In this document: in pieces, positions 1-5,607 of the stretch
Layout of the letters: every line of letters begins with the position of its first letter
Numbering within the stretch: position 1 is the stretch's first letter
Source: an uncultured Eubacteriales bacterium
GTDB lineage: Bacteria > Bacillota > Clostridia > Lachnospirales > Lachnospiraceae
Direction of reading: 5' to 3'
Assembly: GCA_900321915.1 (NCBI GenBank)
Contig: ONXW01000090.1
Location: 1 to 5,607, forward strand
DNA length: 5,607 nt
Notes under the pieces: generated by a model
The model's input: only the letters and a program-made list of their open reading frames with translations
Told to the model about the DNA's origin: nothing
Database searches by the model: none
Position numbers and translations under genes: made by a program

Positions 1-1422
1 AAACGTGCTCCACCCGTTCATGCAGTATGATGACGCGTCATAGCGCGCCTGCTTTTCAGGATCCAGGTTCTTCTCCACAAACACCGCGATAAAAAGCTTC
101 AGCATATAGCAGAAAGTAATGCCTCCGGAGAAAAGGAAGATCCACTCTGCGCACCGGAGGAATCCGGAAAGCTCCGCGCTGTGATGGATTCCCTCCACGA
201 TCCCCTCATGGAGCATCGTCTTGCTCAGATACCCGTTAAACAGGGGCACGCCGCTGATTCCCAGGGCGCCCAGGGCAAATGCGGCCTTCAGGAAGTGTTT
301 ATTCCGGCCCCACCCGCGGATTTCATCCAGGGACAGGGCATGCAGGTTCATGACAACCGTACCCGCAGCCATGAACAGGGTCAGCTTGATCATGGAATGG
401 TTCAGCATATGGAGCATGGCCCCGGACAGGGCAAGCGCCCTGCCCTCCCCCTCTCCCATCGCCGTGTGGAAGATTGTCATGGCGATACCGGTCAGGATAA
501 AGCCAATCTGGGACATGGAGGAACATGCCAGGGTCCGTTTCAGGTTAACGGAAAACAGGGCCAGCACTGCGCCCAGAAACATGGTGACAAGCCCCAGCGA
601 AAGAATCAGCGCGGCGAATGTGCCGCTCGAAGAAAGCACTTCCAGGGATGTCATCAGGATGCCGTACACACCGACCTTGGTGAGGATGCCGGAAAGCAGG
701 GCGGACGCCGGGGAAGGCGCCACCGGATGGGCTTTCGGCAGCCATACATGGAGCGGGAACATGCCTGCTTTCGCGCCGAATCCGAAGAGGATGCAGACGC
801 CCGCGGCGAAAACCATCTCCGGATCCGCCGTCTGTACCGCCAGGGGAAGCTCTGAAAATGAAAGAGTTCCCGCGGTATGCAGCAGCATGGCGAGTCCCAT
901 AAAGAGGACCAGCCCGCCGATAACCGCGATAAACAGATAGGTAAAGCCCGCTCTCACCGCTTCCTCCGTCTCCTCATGGATAACCCATGTGAAAGAGGTG
1001 AAAGACAGGATCTCAAAAAATACGAAGGAGGTCATCAGGTCGCCGGAAAGCATGACGCCCTCCGTCGCGCCCAGGGTGACGATCACAAAAAACCAGTACC
1101 GGTTCAGGTTCTCCCGCTCTTCATGAAAATACTCTTTCGCAAAAAGGGAGGTAAAAAACCACATCACTGCGGTTACCGTCGCGTAAACCTTCCGGAATCC
1201 GTCCACCGTAAAGGTGAGCTCCCCGGTGAGAACACCGGGAATTGACAGTCCGGACAGTGACCCCGGCAGCAGAAGTACCATCACCAGTTCCGCGCCGCAG
1301 GCGGCGATAACAAAGATGTCCCGCCGTATTCCCGCGGCCGGGGATACTTCCTCAGCTCTTCCCAGAACCCAGCCTGCGGCTGCAAACAGGAAGGGCAAAA
1401 ACACAATTCCGAAAACCAGCAT
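1..1422 (-). CDS. Complex I antiporter-like membrane subunit, NuoM/HyfB-like (3' partial)
   Basis: I translated this frame by hand. It is open from the ATG at 1422 to the window edge, 474 codons with no stop. It begins MLVFGIVFLPFLFAAAGW and is hydrophobic throughout. Conserved residues are E137 in TM5 (FFEILSFTSF), K218 in TM7 (FGAKAGMFPLHVWLPKAHP), H225 and H232, K249 in TM8 (ALLSGILTKVGVYG), H338, H342 and K346 in TM11 (HMLNHSMIKLTLF), and K401 in TM12 (NGYLSKTMLHEGI). TM13 is around residues 430-455, followed by a charged stretch (VEKNLDPEKQARYD). At least TM14 must follow beyond the edge, so the full protein is longer than its two complete neighbours. The NGYLSKTMLHEGI wording and the added length suggest the longer NuoL/HyfB/HycC-size group. 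It is the last visible gene of the operon, 58 bases after the preceding stop. It should contribute an ion channel to the same complex; the subunit name is uncertain. Confidence 0.92.
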   Translation of the reverse strand, partial: MLVFGIVFLPFLFAAAGWVLGRAEEVSPAAGIRRDIFVIAACGAELVMVLLLPGSLSGLSIPGVLTGELTFTVDGFRKVYATVTAVMWFFTSLFAKEYFHEERENLNRYWFFVIVTLGATEGVMLSGDLMTSFVFFEILSFTSFTWVIHEETEEAVRAGFTYLFIAVIGGLVLFMGLAMLLHTAGTLSFSELPLAVQTADPEMVFAAGVCILFGFGAKAGMFPLHVWLPKAHPVAPSPASALLSGILTKVGVYGILMTSLEVLSSSGTFAALILSLGLVTMFLGAVLALFSVNLKRTLACSSMSQIGFILTGIAMTIFHTAMGEGEGRALALSGAMLHMLNHSMIKLTLFMAAGTVVMNLHALSLDEIRGWGRNKHFLKAAFALGALGISGVPLFNGYLSKTMLHEGIVEGIHHSAELSGFLRCAEWIFLFSGGITFCYMLKLFIAVFVEKNLDPEKQARYDASSYCMNGWSTF

Positions 1423-1427
1423 ACTAA

Positions 1428-1432
1428 CACCT
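1428..1432 (-). promoter_or_regulatory. Ribosome binding site of the fourth gene
   Basis: The minus strand reads AGGTG five bases before the ATG at 1422. It is a weaker match than the AAGGAGG of the second gene but well placed. An in-frame TAA at 1440-1438, with no other start codon between, leaves 1422 as the upstream-most start. Confidence 0.6.
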
Positions 1433-1451
1433 GCTTTTTAATTCAAGTCCA

Positions 1452-1480
1452 CGCTTCCGTTCCGGCAGGAAACGGAAACA
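1452..1480 (-). other. Stem-loop in the 58-base gap after the third gene
   Basis: Directly after the TGA of the preceding gene the transcript can fold TTCCGTTTC (1477-1469) against GGAACGGAA (1463-1455) around a 5-base loop CTGCC. That is 9 pairs including one G-U. Three more pairs, two of them wobbles, extend it to 1480 and 1452. No run of U follows (the next bases are TGGACTTGAATTAAAAAG), so it is not a standard intrinsic terminator. It may instead affect mRNA processing, stability or partial read-through to the last gene. Function is inference. Confidence 0.55.
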
Positions 1481-2959
1481 TCAGATATACCCCTGAGATA
1501 TCATTGTGAGGAACCGGAGAATCGGTCCCGGCCAGATACCGAAGGCAATGTTCGCGATGACGAAGAATGCCAGCGGTCCCAGCATGCGGATTCCCGCATC
1601 CCCGTATATGTAATCATCCTGGTACCAGTCCGTACCGTGCATGGGGAAGAAGGCGCGGATGGTAATCATCAGCGTGTACATGGCACACAGCAAAGAGGCC
1701 AGAATCAGGGAAGCCATCCCCAGAATCGCCCATCCGTCTCCCACCTCCGCTGCCGCTGTAAGCAGCTGCCACTTGGAGACAAAACCGCAGAACAGGGGAA
1801 TTCCCGTCAGCGACAGGGCGGCCAGGGTATAGAGGACAAAGGTTACGGGCATTTTCTTTCCCACACCGTTAATCTCATAGATATACTCATCCCCCGTCAC
1901 ATGCATGAAGGCGCCGGCGCAGAGGAACAGGGACATCTTGACGATACCGTGGAACAGCATGTGGGCCATGCCGCCCCGGAGCCCGTCCGGCGTCACCAGC
2001 AGGATGCCGAACAGCATATAGGAAAGGTTCGACACTGTCGACCAGGCGAGGCGCCGCTTGAAATGGCGTTCCTTCAGGGCCATGACCGCGGAGAAGACGA
2101 TGGTTATTATCGCGGTCAGCAGGCAGATATGCTGTTCCGCAGTGCCGTAAAGCATTTCCGGCCCGTAGACATACCAGACCATCCGGATCACCGCGAAGGC
2201 GCCGGAATTTACCACCGCCACGGCATGGAGAAGCGCGGTGACAGGCGTGGGGGCTACCGACGCCATCGGCAGCCATTTGGACAGCGGCAGGACAGCTGCT
2301 TTTGTCCCGTAGCCAAAGAAACCGAACACGAAGGCGAGCATGAGCATCCGGTAATCCCCGGTGCCGTCCAGGCTTCCCCCGTAGATGAAGCTGCCGCCGT
2401 GGCCGTACAGCGTCGTCATAAGCAGCGTGAAGAATCCCAGGGAGGCGCCGCCAATGGTGTATGCCGCGTAAATGCGGCCCGCATGCATGCTCTCCGCGTT
2501 GCCGTAATACACAACCAGCGGGAGCGTCACCAGGGTCAGCATCTCATAGAAAACATACAGGGTCGTCATGTTGGAAGCAAAAGCAATGCCCAGCGTGATG
2601 CCGTATGTCATGATATAGAACGCAAAAAAGGCGTTTTTGAACCTTGCCTCATGGAGATAGGCAAATGCGTACAGCAGCACCATCGGCCACATCAGGGATA
2701 CCATGCCGGCAAAGAGCATGGACGCCCCGTCCATGAAGAAAGCCATGGAAAAACCGCGGGTAAAGGAATAAATCTCAGCCTCCGCGCCCCGCTCCACGTT
2801 CAGTATGGCAATCCATACAAGTACGGAAGTAAGGCAGGTCACAGCCTCCGCATAGATTTCTCTCGGGCGCTCATTCTTAAAACCAAACAGGAGCACCCCA
2901 TATCCCCCCGCGATGGAAACCAGGATGGGGACCAGCAAAAACAGCGGACTCAAAATCAT
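1481..2959 (-). CDS. Complex I antiporter-like membrane subunit with NuoL/MrpA-type channel motifs
   Basis: A complete polytopic membrane protein of 492 residues. Visible key residues are E139 in TM5 (VFYEMLTLVTLP), K220 in TM7 (YGTKAAVLPLSKWLP), H245 in TM8 (PTPVTALLHAVAVVNSGAF), H333, H337 and K341 in TM11 (HMLFHGIVKMSLF), and K396 in TM12 (GFVSKW). In TM8 the lysine of NuoM-like proteins is N251, and a histidine in ALLHA takes the place used by NuoL, whose motif is ALIHAATMV. The two histidines usual in NuoM PLHxWLPxAH are Ser227 and Ser234, again as in NuoL, which also lacks them. Unlike E. coli NuoL (about 613 residues), it ends after TM14 with no room for TM15, TM16 and the long lateral helix. 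I kept the ATG at 2959; a TTG at 2953 is possible. Its stop is followed directly by a hairpin. It likely forms one channel of the same membrane arm as its neighbours. Calling it NuoL-like rests on motifs I compared from memory. Confidence 0.94.
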   Translation of the reverse strand: MILSPLFLLVPILVSIAGGYGVLLFGFKNERPREIYAEAVTCLTSVLVWIAILNVERGAEAEIYSFTRGFSMAFFMDGASMLFAGMVSLMWPMVLLYAFAYLHEARFKNAFFAFYIMTYGITLGIAFASNMTTLYVFYEMLTLVTLPLVVYYGNAESMHAGRIYAAYTIGGASLGFFTLLMTTLYGHGGSFIYGGSLDGTGDYRMLMLAFVFGFFGYGTKAAVLPLSKWLPMASVAPTPVTALLHAVAVVNSGAFAVIRMVWYVYGPEMLYGTAEQHICLLTAIITIVFSAVMALKERHFKRRLAWSTVSNLSYMLFGILLVTPDGLRGGMAHMLFHGIVKMSLFLCAGAFMHVTGDEYIYEINGVGKKMPVTFVLYTLAALSLTGIPLFCGFVSKWQLLTAAAEVGDGWAILGMASLILASLLCAMYTLMITIRAFFPMHGTDWYQDDYIYGDAGIRMLGPLAFFVIANIAFGIWPGPILRFLTMISQGYI

Positions 2960-2960
2960 A

Positions 2961-2966
2961 CCTCAC
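2961..2966 (-). promoter_or_regulatory. Ribosome binding site of the third gene, unusual spacing
   Basis: The minus strand reads GTGAGG then T then ATG, so the only purine-rich site lies one base from the ATG at 2959. A TTG at 2953 in the same frame lies 7 bases after it, which would be normal spacing. An in-frame TGA at 2965-2963 rules out any start further upstream. The start is therefore 2959 or 2953, a difference of two residues. Confidence 0.5.
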
Positions 2967-2968
2967 TT

Positions 2969-4405
2969 TCAGGGCAGCATCCATTCGCCGCCGAATACGC
3001 CGACCACCAGGGCCACCAGGCAGAGGCTCATCATGGGAACCGTCATAAGGAGGGGCGGCTCCGCGCTTCCGGGTTCGCCCTCTTCCGTGAAGCCATGTCC
3101 CGGGAAAAACGCGTCCACGACGATAGTAAGCAGGTACCCGGCTGTCAGCAGTGCGGAAACCAGCAGGATAACCGGCGGAAGAACGGAATAGAGACCGAGG
3201 CCGTTATCCAGGCAGGCCTGCGCGATGACCCATTTGCTCAGAAAACCGGCCATGGGGGGAATACCCACCAGGGAAAGGGACGCGACAGTAAAGCATCCCA
3301 TGGTGACCGGCATCAGTTTCCCGATTCCCCGGAGCTCTTCCACATTCCTGCGTCCCAGCTTATAGATAAATACGCCGGCGCAGAGGAACAGGCAGCCCTT
3401 GGAGGACGCGTGTCCCGCCACATGGAGCAGGGCGCCCTTCAGTCCTTCCGGGGAGAGGCAGGACAAAGCCAGCAGGATATAGGAAATCTGGCTGACCGTG
3501 GAAAAAGCGAGCCGCTTCTTCGTGACCGTCTCCCGGTAAGCCATCATGGATCCCATAAAAATGGTCAGCATGGCTGTGGTCATCCAGGCATACTGCACCC
3601 AGGTCCCCCGCAGGAAATCCGCTCCCACGGAGTAATATACCAGGCGGATGATGGTGATTACGCCGGCCTTGGCGATAATACCGGAAAGCAGTGCCGATGC
3701 CGGGGCCGGGGCGATGGGATGGGCCGTCGGAAGCCATCCGTGCATCGGGTAGAGGCCTGCCTTTGTGCCGAAGCCGAAAATACCGGTCATAACCACGGCA
3801 AGCATAACCCTTTCATGTCCCGCAAGCTTTTCGGGGTCCAGGAACCCGCCCATGGTGAATTCCGCCGCACCCTTCGCGTAGAAATACACAAAAAACACGG
3901 CGAGCAGGCCCATAAGCGCGCCGGCGATGGAATAAAACAGGTACTTCATGCCTGCATTCACCGCCTCCCTGGTCATCTCATGGAGCACCAGGGGCATGGA
4001 GGTCAGGGTCAGCATCTCGAAACAGAAATACATGGTCACCAGGTTCCCGGCCAGGCAGACGGCCAGGAGGGCTCCCAGGGAAATGAAGTAAAAGGCGAAG
4101 AATACCTGCGGCCGCTCTTCCATCTTCATGTAGATAAAGGAATAGAAGCACACCGCCGTATACAGGATCAGCGTCATGATCGCGAAAAACGTTCCCAGGC
4201 TGTCCGGCACAAAGAGCATGTGGATATTCTCGGAGAGCGTAAGAAACGAGATCCTTCCCCCTGTTTTCAGCGCCAGCGCGGCTATGATATCCGTCGCGAT
4301 GATCACTGCCGTATACCCGTAATTCCGGGTTTTCTCCCCCGTCTTCCACAGGGAGACGAGAATCCCTCCCAGGGCGGGAAAAAGAATCGTCAGGAGTATC
4401 AGCAT
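2969..4405 (-). CDS. Complex I antiporter-like membrane subunit, NuoM/HyfB-like
   Basis: A complete polytopic membrane protein of 478 residues from the ATG at 4405, or 480 from the ATG at 4411. I prefer 4405 because it sits 8 bases after AAGGAGG. The size fits a 14-helix NuoM/MrpD-type subunit without a lateral-helix extension. Numbering from 4411, the conserved charges are E132 in TM5 (CFEMLTLTSM), K217 in broken TM7 (FGTKAGLYPMHGWLPTAHP), H224 and H231, K248 in TM8 (ALLSGIIAKAGV), H330, H334 and K338 in TM11, and K393 in TM12 (GFLSKW). The LPTAHPIAPAPASALLSG signature is typical of NuoM/HyfB-like members. It should carry ions through the membrane arm, driven by a redox module or in exchange for another cation. 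TM12 has Lys where E. coli NuoM has Glu. It lies between two other antiporter-like genes, 9 bases from the next start. Family assignment is firm; transported ion and complex identity are not shown here. Confidence 0.95.
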   Translation of the reverse strand: MLILLTILFPALGGILVSLWKTGEKTRNYGYTAVIIATDIIAALALKTGGRISFLTLSENIHMLFVPDSLGTFFAIMTLILYTAVCFYSFIYMKMEERPQVFFAFYFISLGALLAVCLAGNLVTMYFCFEMLTLTSMPLVLHEMTREAVNAGMKYLFYSIAGALMGLLAVFFVYFYAKGAAEFTMGGFLDPEKLAGHERVMLAVVMTGIFGFGTKAGLYPMHGWLPTAHPIAPAPASALLSGIIAKAGVITIIRLVYYSVGADFLRGTWVQYAWMTTAMLTIFMGSMMAYRETVTKKRLAFSTVSQISYILLALSCLSPEGLKGALLHVAGHASSKGCLFLCAGVFIYKLGRRNVEELRGIGKLMPVTMGCFTVASLSLVGIPPMAGFLSKWVIAQACLDNGLGLYSVLPPVILLVSALLTAGYLLTIVVDAFFPGHGFTEEGEPGSAEPPLLMTVPMMSLCLVALVVGVFGGEWMLP

Positions 4406-4413
4406 TATCATAT

Positions 4414-4420
4414 CCTCCTT
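4414..4420 (-). promoter_or_regulatory. Strong ribosome binding site deciding the start of the second gene
   Basis: The minus strand reads AAGGAGG, a near-perfect Shine-Dalgarno sequence, in the 23-base gap after the preceding stop codon. Two in-frame ATGs follow. The one at 4411 leaves only 2 bases of spacing, too close for normal initiation. The one at 4405 leaves 8 bases, which is close to ideal. The site therefore favours 4405. Confidence 0.85.
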
Positions 4421-4428
4421 TGCTCTGG

Positions 4429-5607
4429 TTATCCGAACATGGCAAGACCGCTCTGGATCAGCCCGATATAGATCCAGGAAAACAGGCCCATGGAAATGTT
4501 GGCGGCGGCGAGAACTGCCATCGGGATGGTGTATTCCGCCTTGTTTGGCTCCGGAACAGGCTTTGCTTCTTCCATATTCTCAGGTCTCGTATAGATACGT
4601 ATGGCCGTTCTGAGGAAATACAGGGCATTCAGCACGGAACTCAGGGCAAGCACCAGCATGATTACAATCATTCTCACGTTGCTCCCGCTGTAGATGCCCG
4701 CCATGCCGAAAAACAGTTTTGCGGAAAACCCCGCAAAAACGGGGATGCCGATCATGGAAAATGCTCCTATCGTGAAAAACAAACCCGCCTTAGGGTGCCG
4801 GAGCCCGCTTCCCTGCAGTCTTTTGAAACGCAGGCTGCTGCCGGACACCTCCGCGAGCCGCGGCGTGGTCAAAAACAGCATGGACTTTGTCACGGCGTGG
4901 GCGAAAATCTGGAACATGGCGGCCGTATAGCCCACCGGCCCGCCGATACCGATGCCCATGTAGATATAGCCGATCTGCGCGGCGGAGGACAATGCCACCA
5001 TCCGGTTGATATTGCTGGCCCTGAGGGCGGAAACAGAACCGAACACCATGCCGCCGATACCCAGGATTAGGAGTATGTCCCGGAGCGGCATGCGCTCAAA
5101 CACGTCGATACCCACAACTCTCCAGTACACCTTGAACAGCAGGAAAATATAGCACTTGGACACCAAAGACGAGAGGATCGCCGCCGAAGTCGGGGTCGCC
5201 GCGCCGTAGGTATCAGGCATCCAGCTGTGGAAAGGGAACATACCGCTCTTGATTCCGAGACCGATGGTGAGAATACCCAGAGAGAGGCTCAGCACCATCA
5301 TATTCTCCGGGTTTCCGGACAGGATACGTATCTGCTCCTGCATCGGAATCATCAGCAGGTGCCCCGTCATATCATAGAGAAGCACCACGCCGAGCAGGTA
5401 AAGGCCGGACCCCAGCAGGTTCAGAATCATGTACCGCACCGCAGCCAGGGTGGTGCGGCCCACCTCACGGACAATCAGGACGCCGCAGCTGGTCAGGGTC
5501 AGGATTTCCAGAAACACATACCCCGTAAAGATGTCATTTGTCCAGGTCATGGCCATCAGGGCGGATGTCATCAGGTTGATGAGGGCGTAATACAGGTTCA
5601 CCTTGCT
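4429..5607 (-). CDS. Complex I antiporter-like membrane subunit, NuoN/MrpD-like (5' partial)
   Basis: This is a polytopic inner-membrane subunit that should carry a proton or sodium half-channel in a complex I-like or Mrp-like complex. The reading frame is open to the window edge, and the visible part begins in TM4, so about 100 N-terminal residues are missing. The GTG at 5601 is internal (SKVNLYY continues through it) and should not be taken as the start. Counting V at 5601 as residue 1, the TM5 glutamate is E32 in YVFLEILTLTS. The broken TM7 lysine is K118 in IKSGMFPFHSWMPDTYG, the TM8 lysine is K149, the TM11 pair is H235 and K239 in FAHAVTKSMLF, and the TM12 lysine is K295 in GFSAKLFFG. 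The PFHSWMPD wording and the TM8 SLVSK segment resemble NuoN more than NuoL or NuoM. The protein ends with TM14 after a charged proline-containing loop near residues 345-360. The stop is TAA, 23 bases before the next start. Family membership is secure; the exact subunit name is an inference. Confidence 0.93.
   Translation of the reverse strand, partial: SKVNLYYALINLMTSALMAMTWTNDIFTGYVFLEILTLTSCGVLIVREVGRTTLAAVRYMILNLLGSGLYLLGVVLLYDMTGHLLMIPMQEQIRILSGNPENMMVLSLSLGILTIGLGIKSGMFPFHSWMPDTYGAATPTSAAILSSLVSKCYIFLLFKVYWRVVGIDVFERMPLRDILLILGIGGMVFGSVSALRASNINRMVALSSAAQIGYIYMGIGIGGPVGYTAAMFQIFAHAVTKSMLFLTTPRLAEVSGSSLRFKRLQGSGLRHPKAGLFFTIGAFSMIGIPVFAGFSAKLFFGMAGIYSGSNVRMIVIMLVLALSSVLNALYFLRTAIRIYTRPENMEEAKPVPEPNKAEYTIPMAVLAAANISMGLFSWIYIGLIQSGLAMFG

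Noticed and set aside
323..745. Two short minus-strand frames (323-526 and 545-745)
   Set aside because: They are out-of-frame shadows inside the fourth gene, which reads through this region without a stop.
181..1441. Several plus-strand open frames (181-855, 221-940, 877-1245, 1214-1441)
   Set aside because: All lie opposite the fourth gene, whose minus-strand frame is continuous and matches the antiporter family residue by residue. They have no recognisable motifs.
1421..1446. Possible internal promoter before the fourth gene (TTGAAT and TAGTAT on the minus strand)
   Set aside because: The spacing is only 14 bases and the second box overlaps the start codon, so it cannot drive this gene normally.
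1452..1480. Intrinsic terminator
   Set aside because: The stem is good, but it is not followed by a U-tract, and the next gene continues in the same direction 30 bases later.
1637..4471. A 944-codon open frame on the plus strand, antisense to the second and third genes
   Set aside because: Its translation is extremely rich in Gln, His, Gly, Arg and Glu and shows no fold or family. It is the expected shadow of GC-rich membrane-protein genes. The minus-strand frames show clear conserved motifs.
5599..5601. GTG as start of the first gene
   Set aside because: The frame stays open upstream to the edge, and the protein at this point is already in TM4 of the family, so about 100 residues precede it.

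Overview
The whole window is coding on the minus strand. It holds four consecutive genes for polytopic membrane proteins of the complex I antiporter-like superfamily (NuoL/NuoM/NuoN, MrpA/MrpD, HyfB/D/F). They read in the same direction, from high to low coordinates, with gaps of only 23, 9 and 58 bases, so they look like one polycistronic operon. The first gene runs in from the right edge without its 5' end. The last gene runs off the left edge without its stop codon. There are no RNA genes, mobile elements, CRISPR arrays or promoters that I can support.

Layout in order of transcription: (1) 5607-4429, a NuoN/MrpD-like subunit, 5' partial. (2) 4405-2969, a NuoM/HyfB-like subunit, complete, whose start is decided by a strong AAGGAGG site. 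(3) 2959-1481, a subunit with NuoL/MrpA-like channel motifs, complete. (4) 1422-1, a second NuoM/HyfB-like subunit, 474 residues visible and still open at the edge. A strong hairpin without a U-tract lies immediately after the stop of gene 3.

All four proteins keep the charged residues used for ion transfer in this superfamily: a Glu in TM5, a Lys in TM7, a Lys or His in TM8, and Lys in TM11 and TM12. Each is therefore plausibly a functional proton or sodium channel. Together they would form much of the membrane arm of a respiratory or Mrp-type complex. No redox subunit (NuoB/C/D/H/I-like) and no small Mrp subunit (B, C, E, F, G) lies in the window, so I cannot tell from this sequence whether the complex is a ferredoxin-linked hydrogenase or oxidoreductase (Mbh/Mbs/Ech/Hyf-like), a complex I relative, or a stand-alone Mrp-type antiporter. 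Four antiporter-like subunits is one more than classical complex I or Hyf and two more than Mrp, and this is the most interesting point here.

The organism is most likely a bacterium. The tight gene packing, strong AGGAGG-type ribosome site, moderately high GC and general style of the proteins suggest an anaerobic Firmicute of the Clostridia. This is an impression from the sequence, not a demonstrated assignment.
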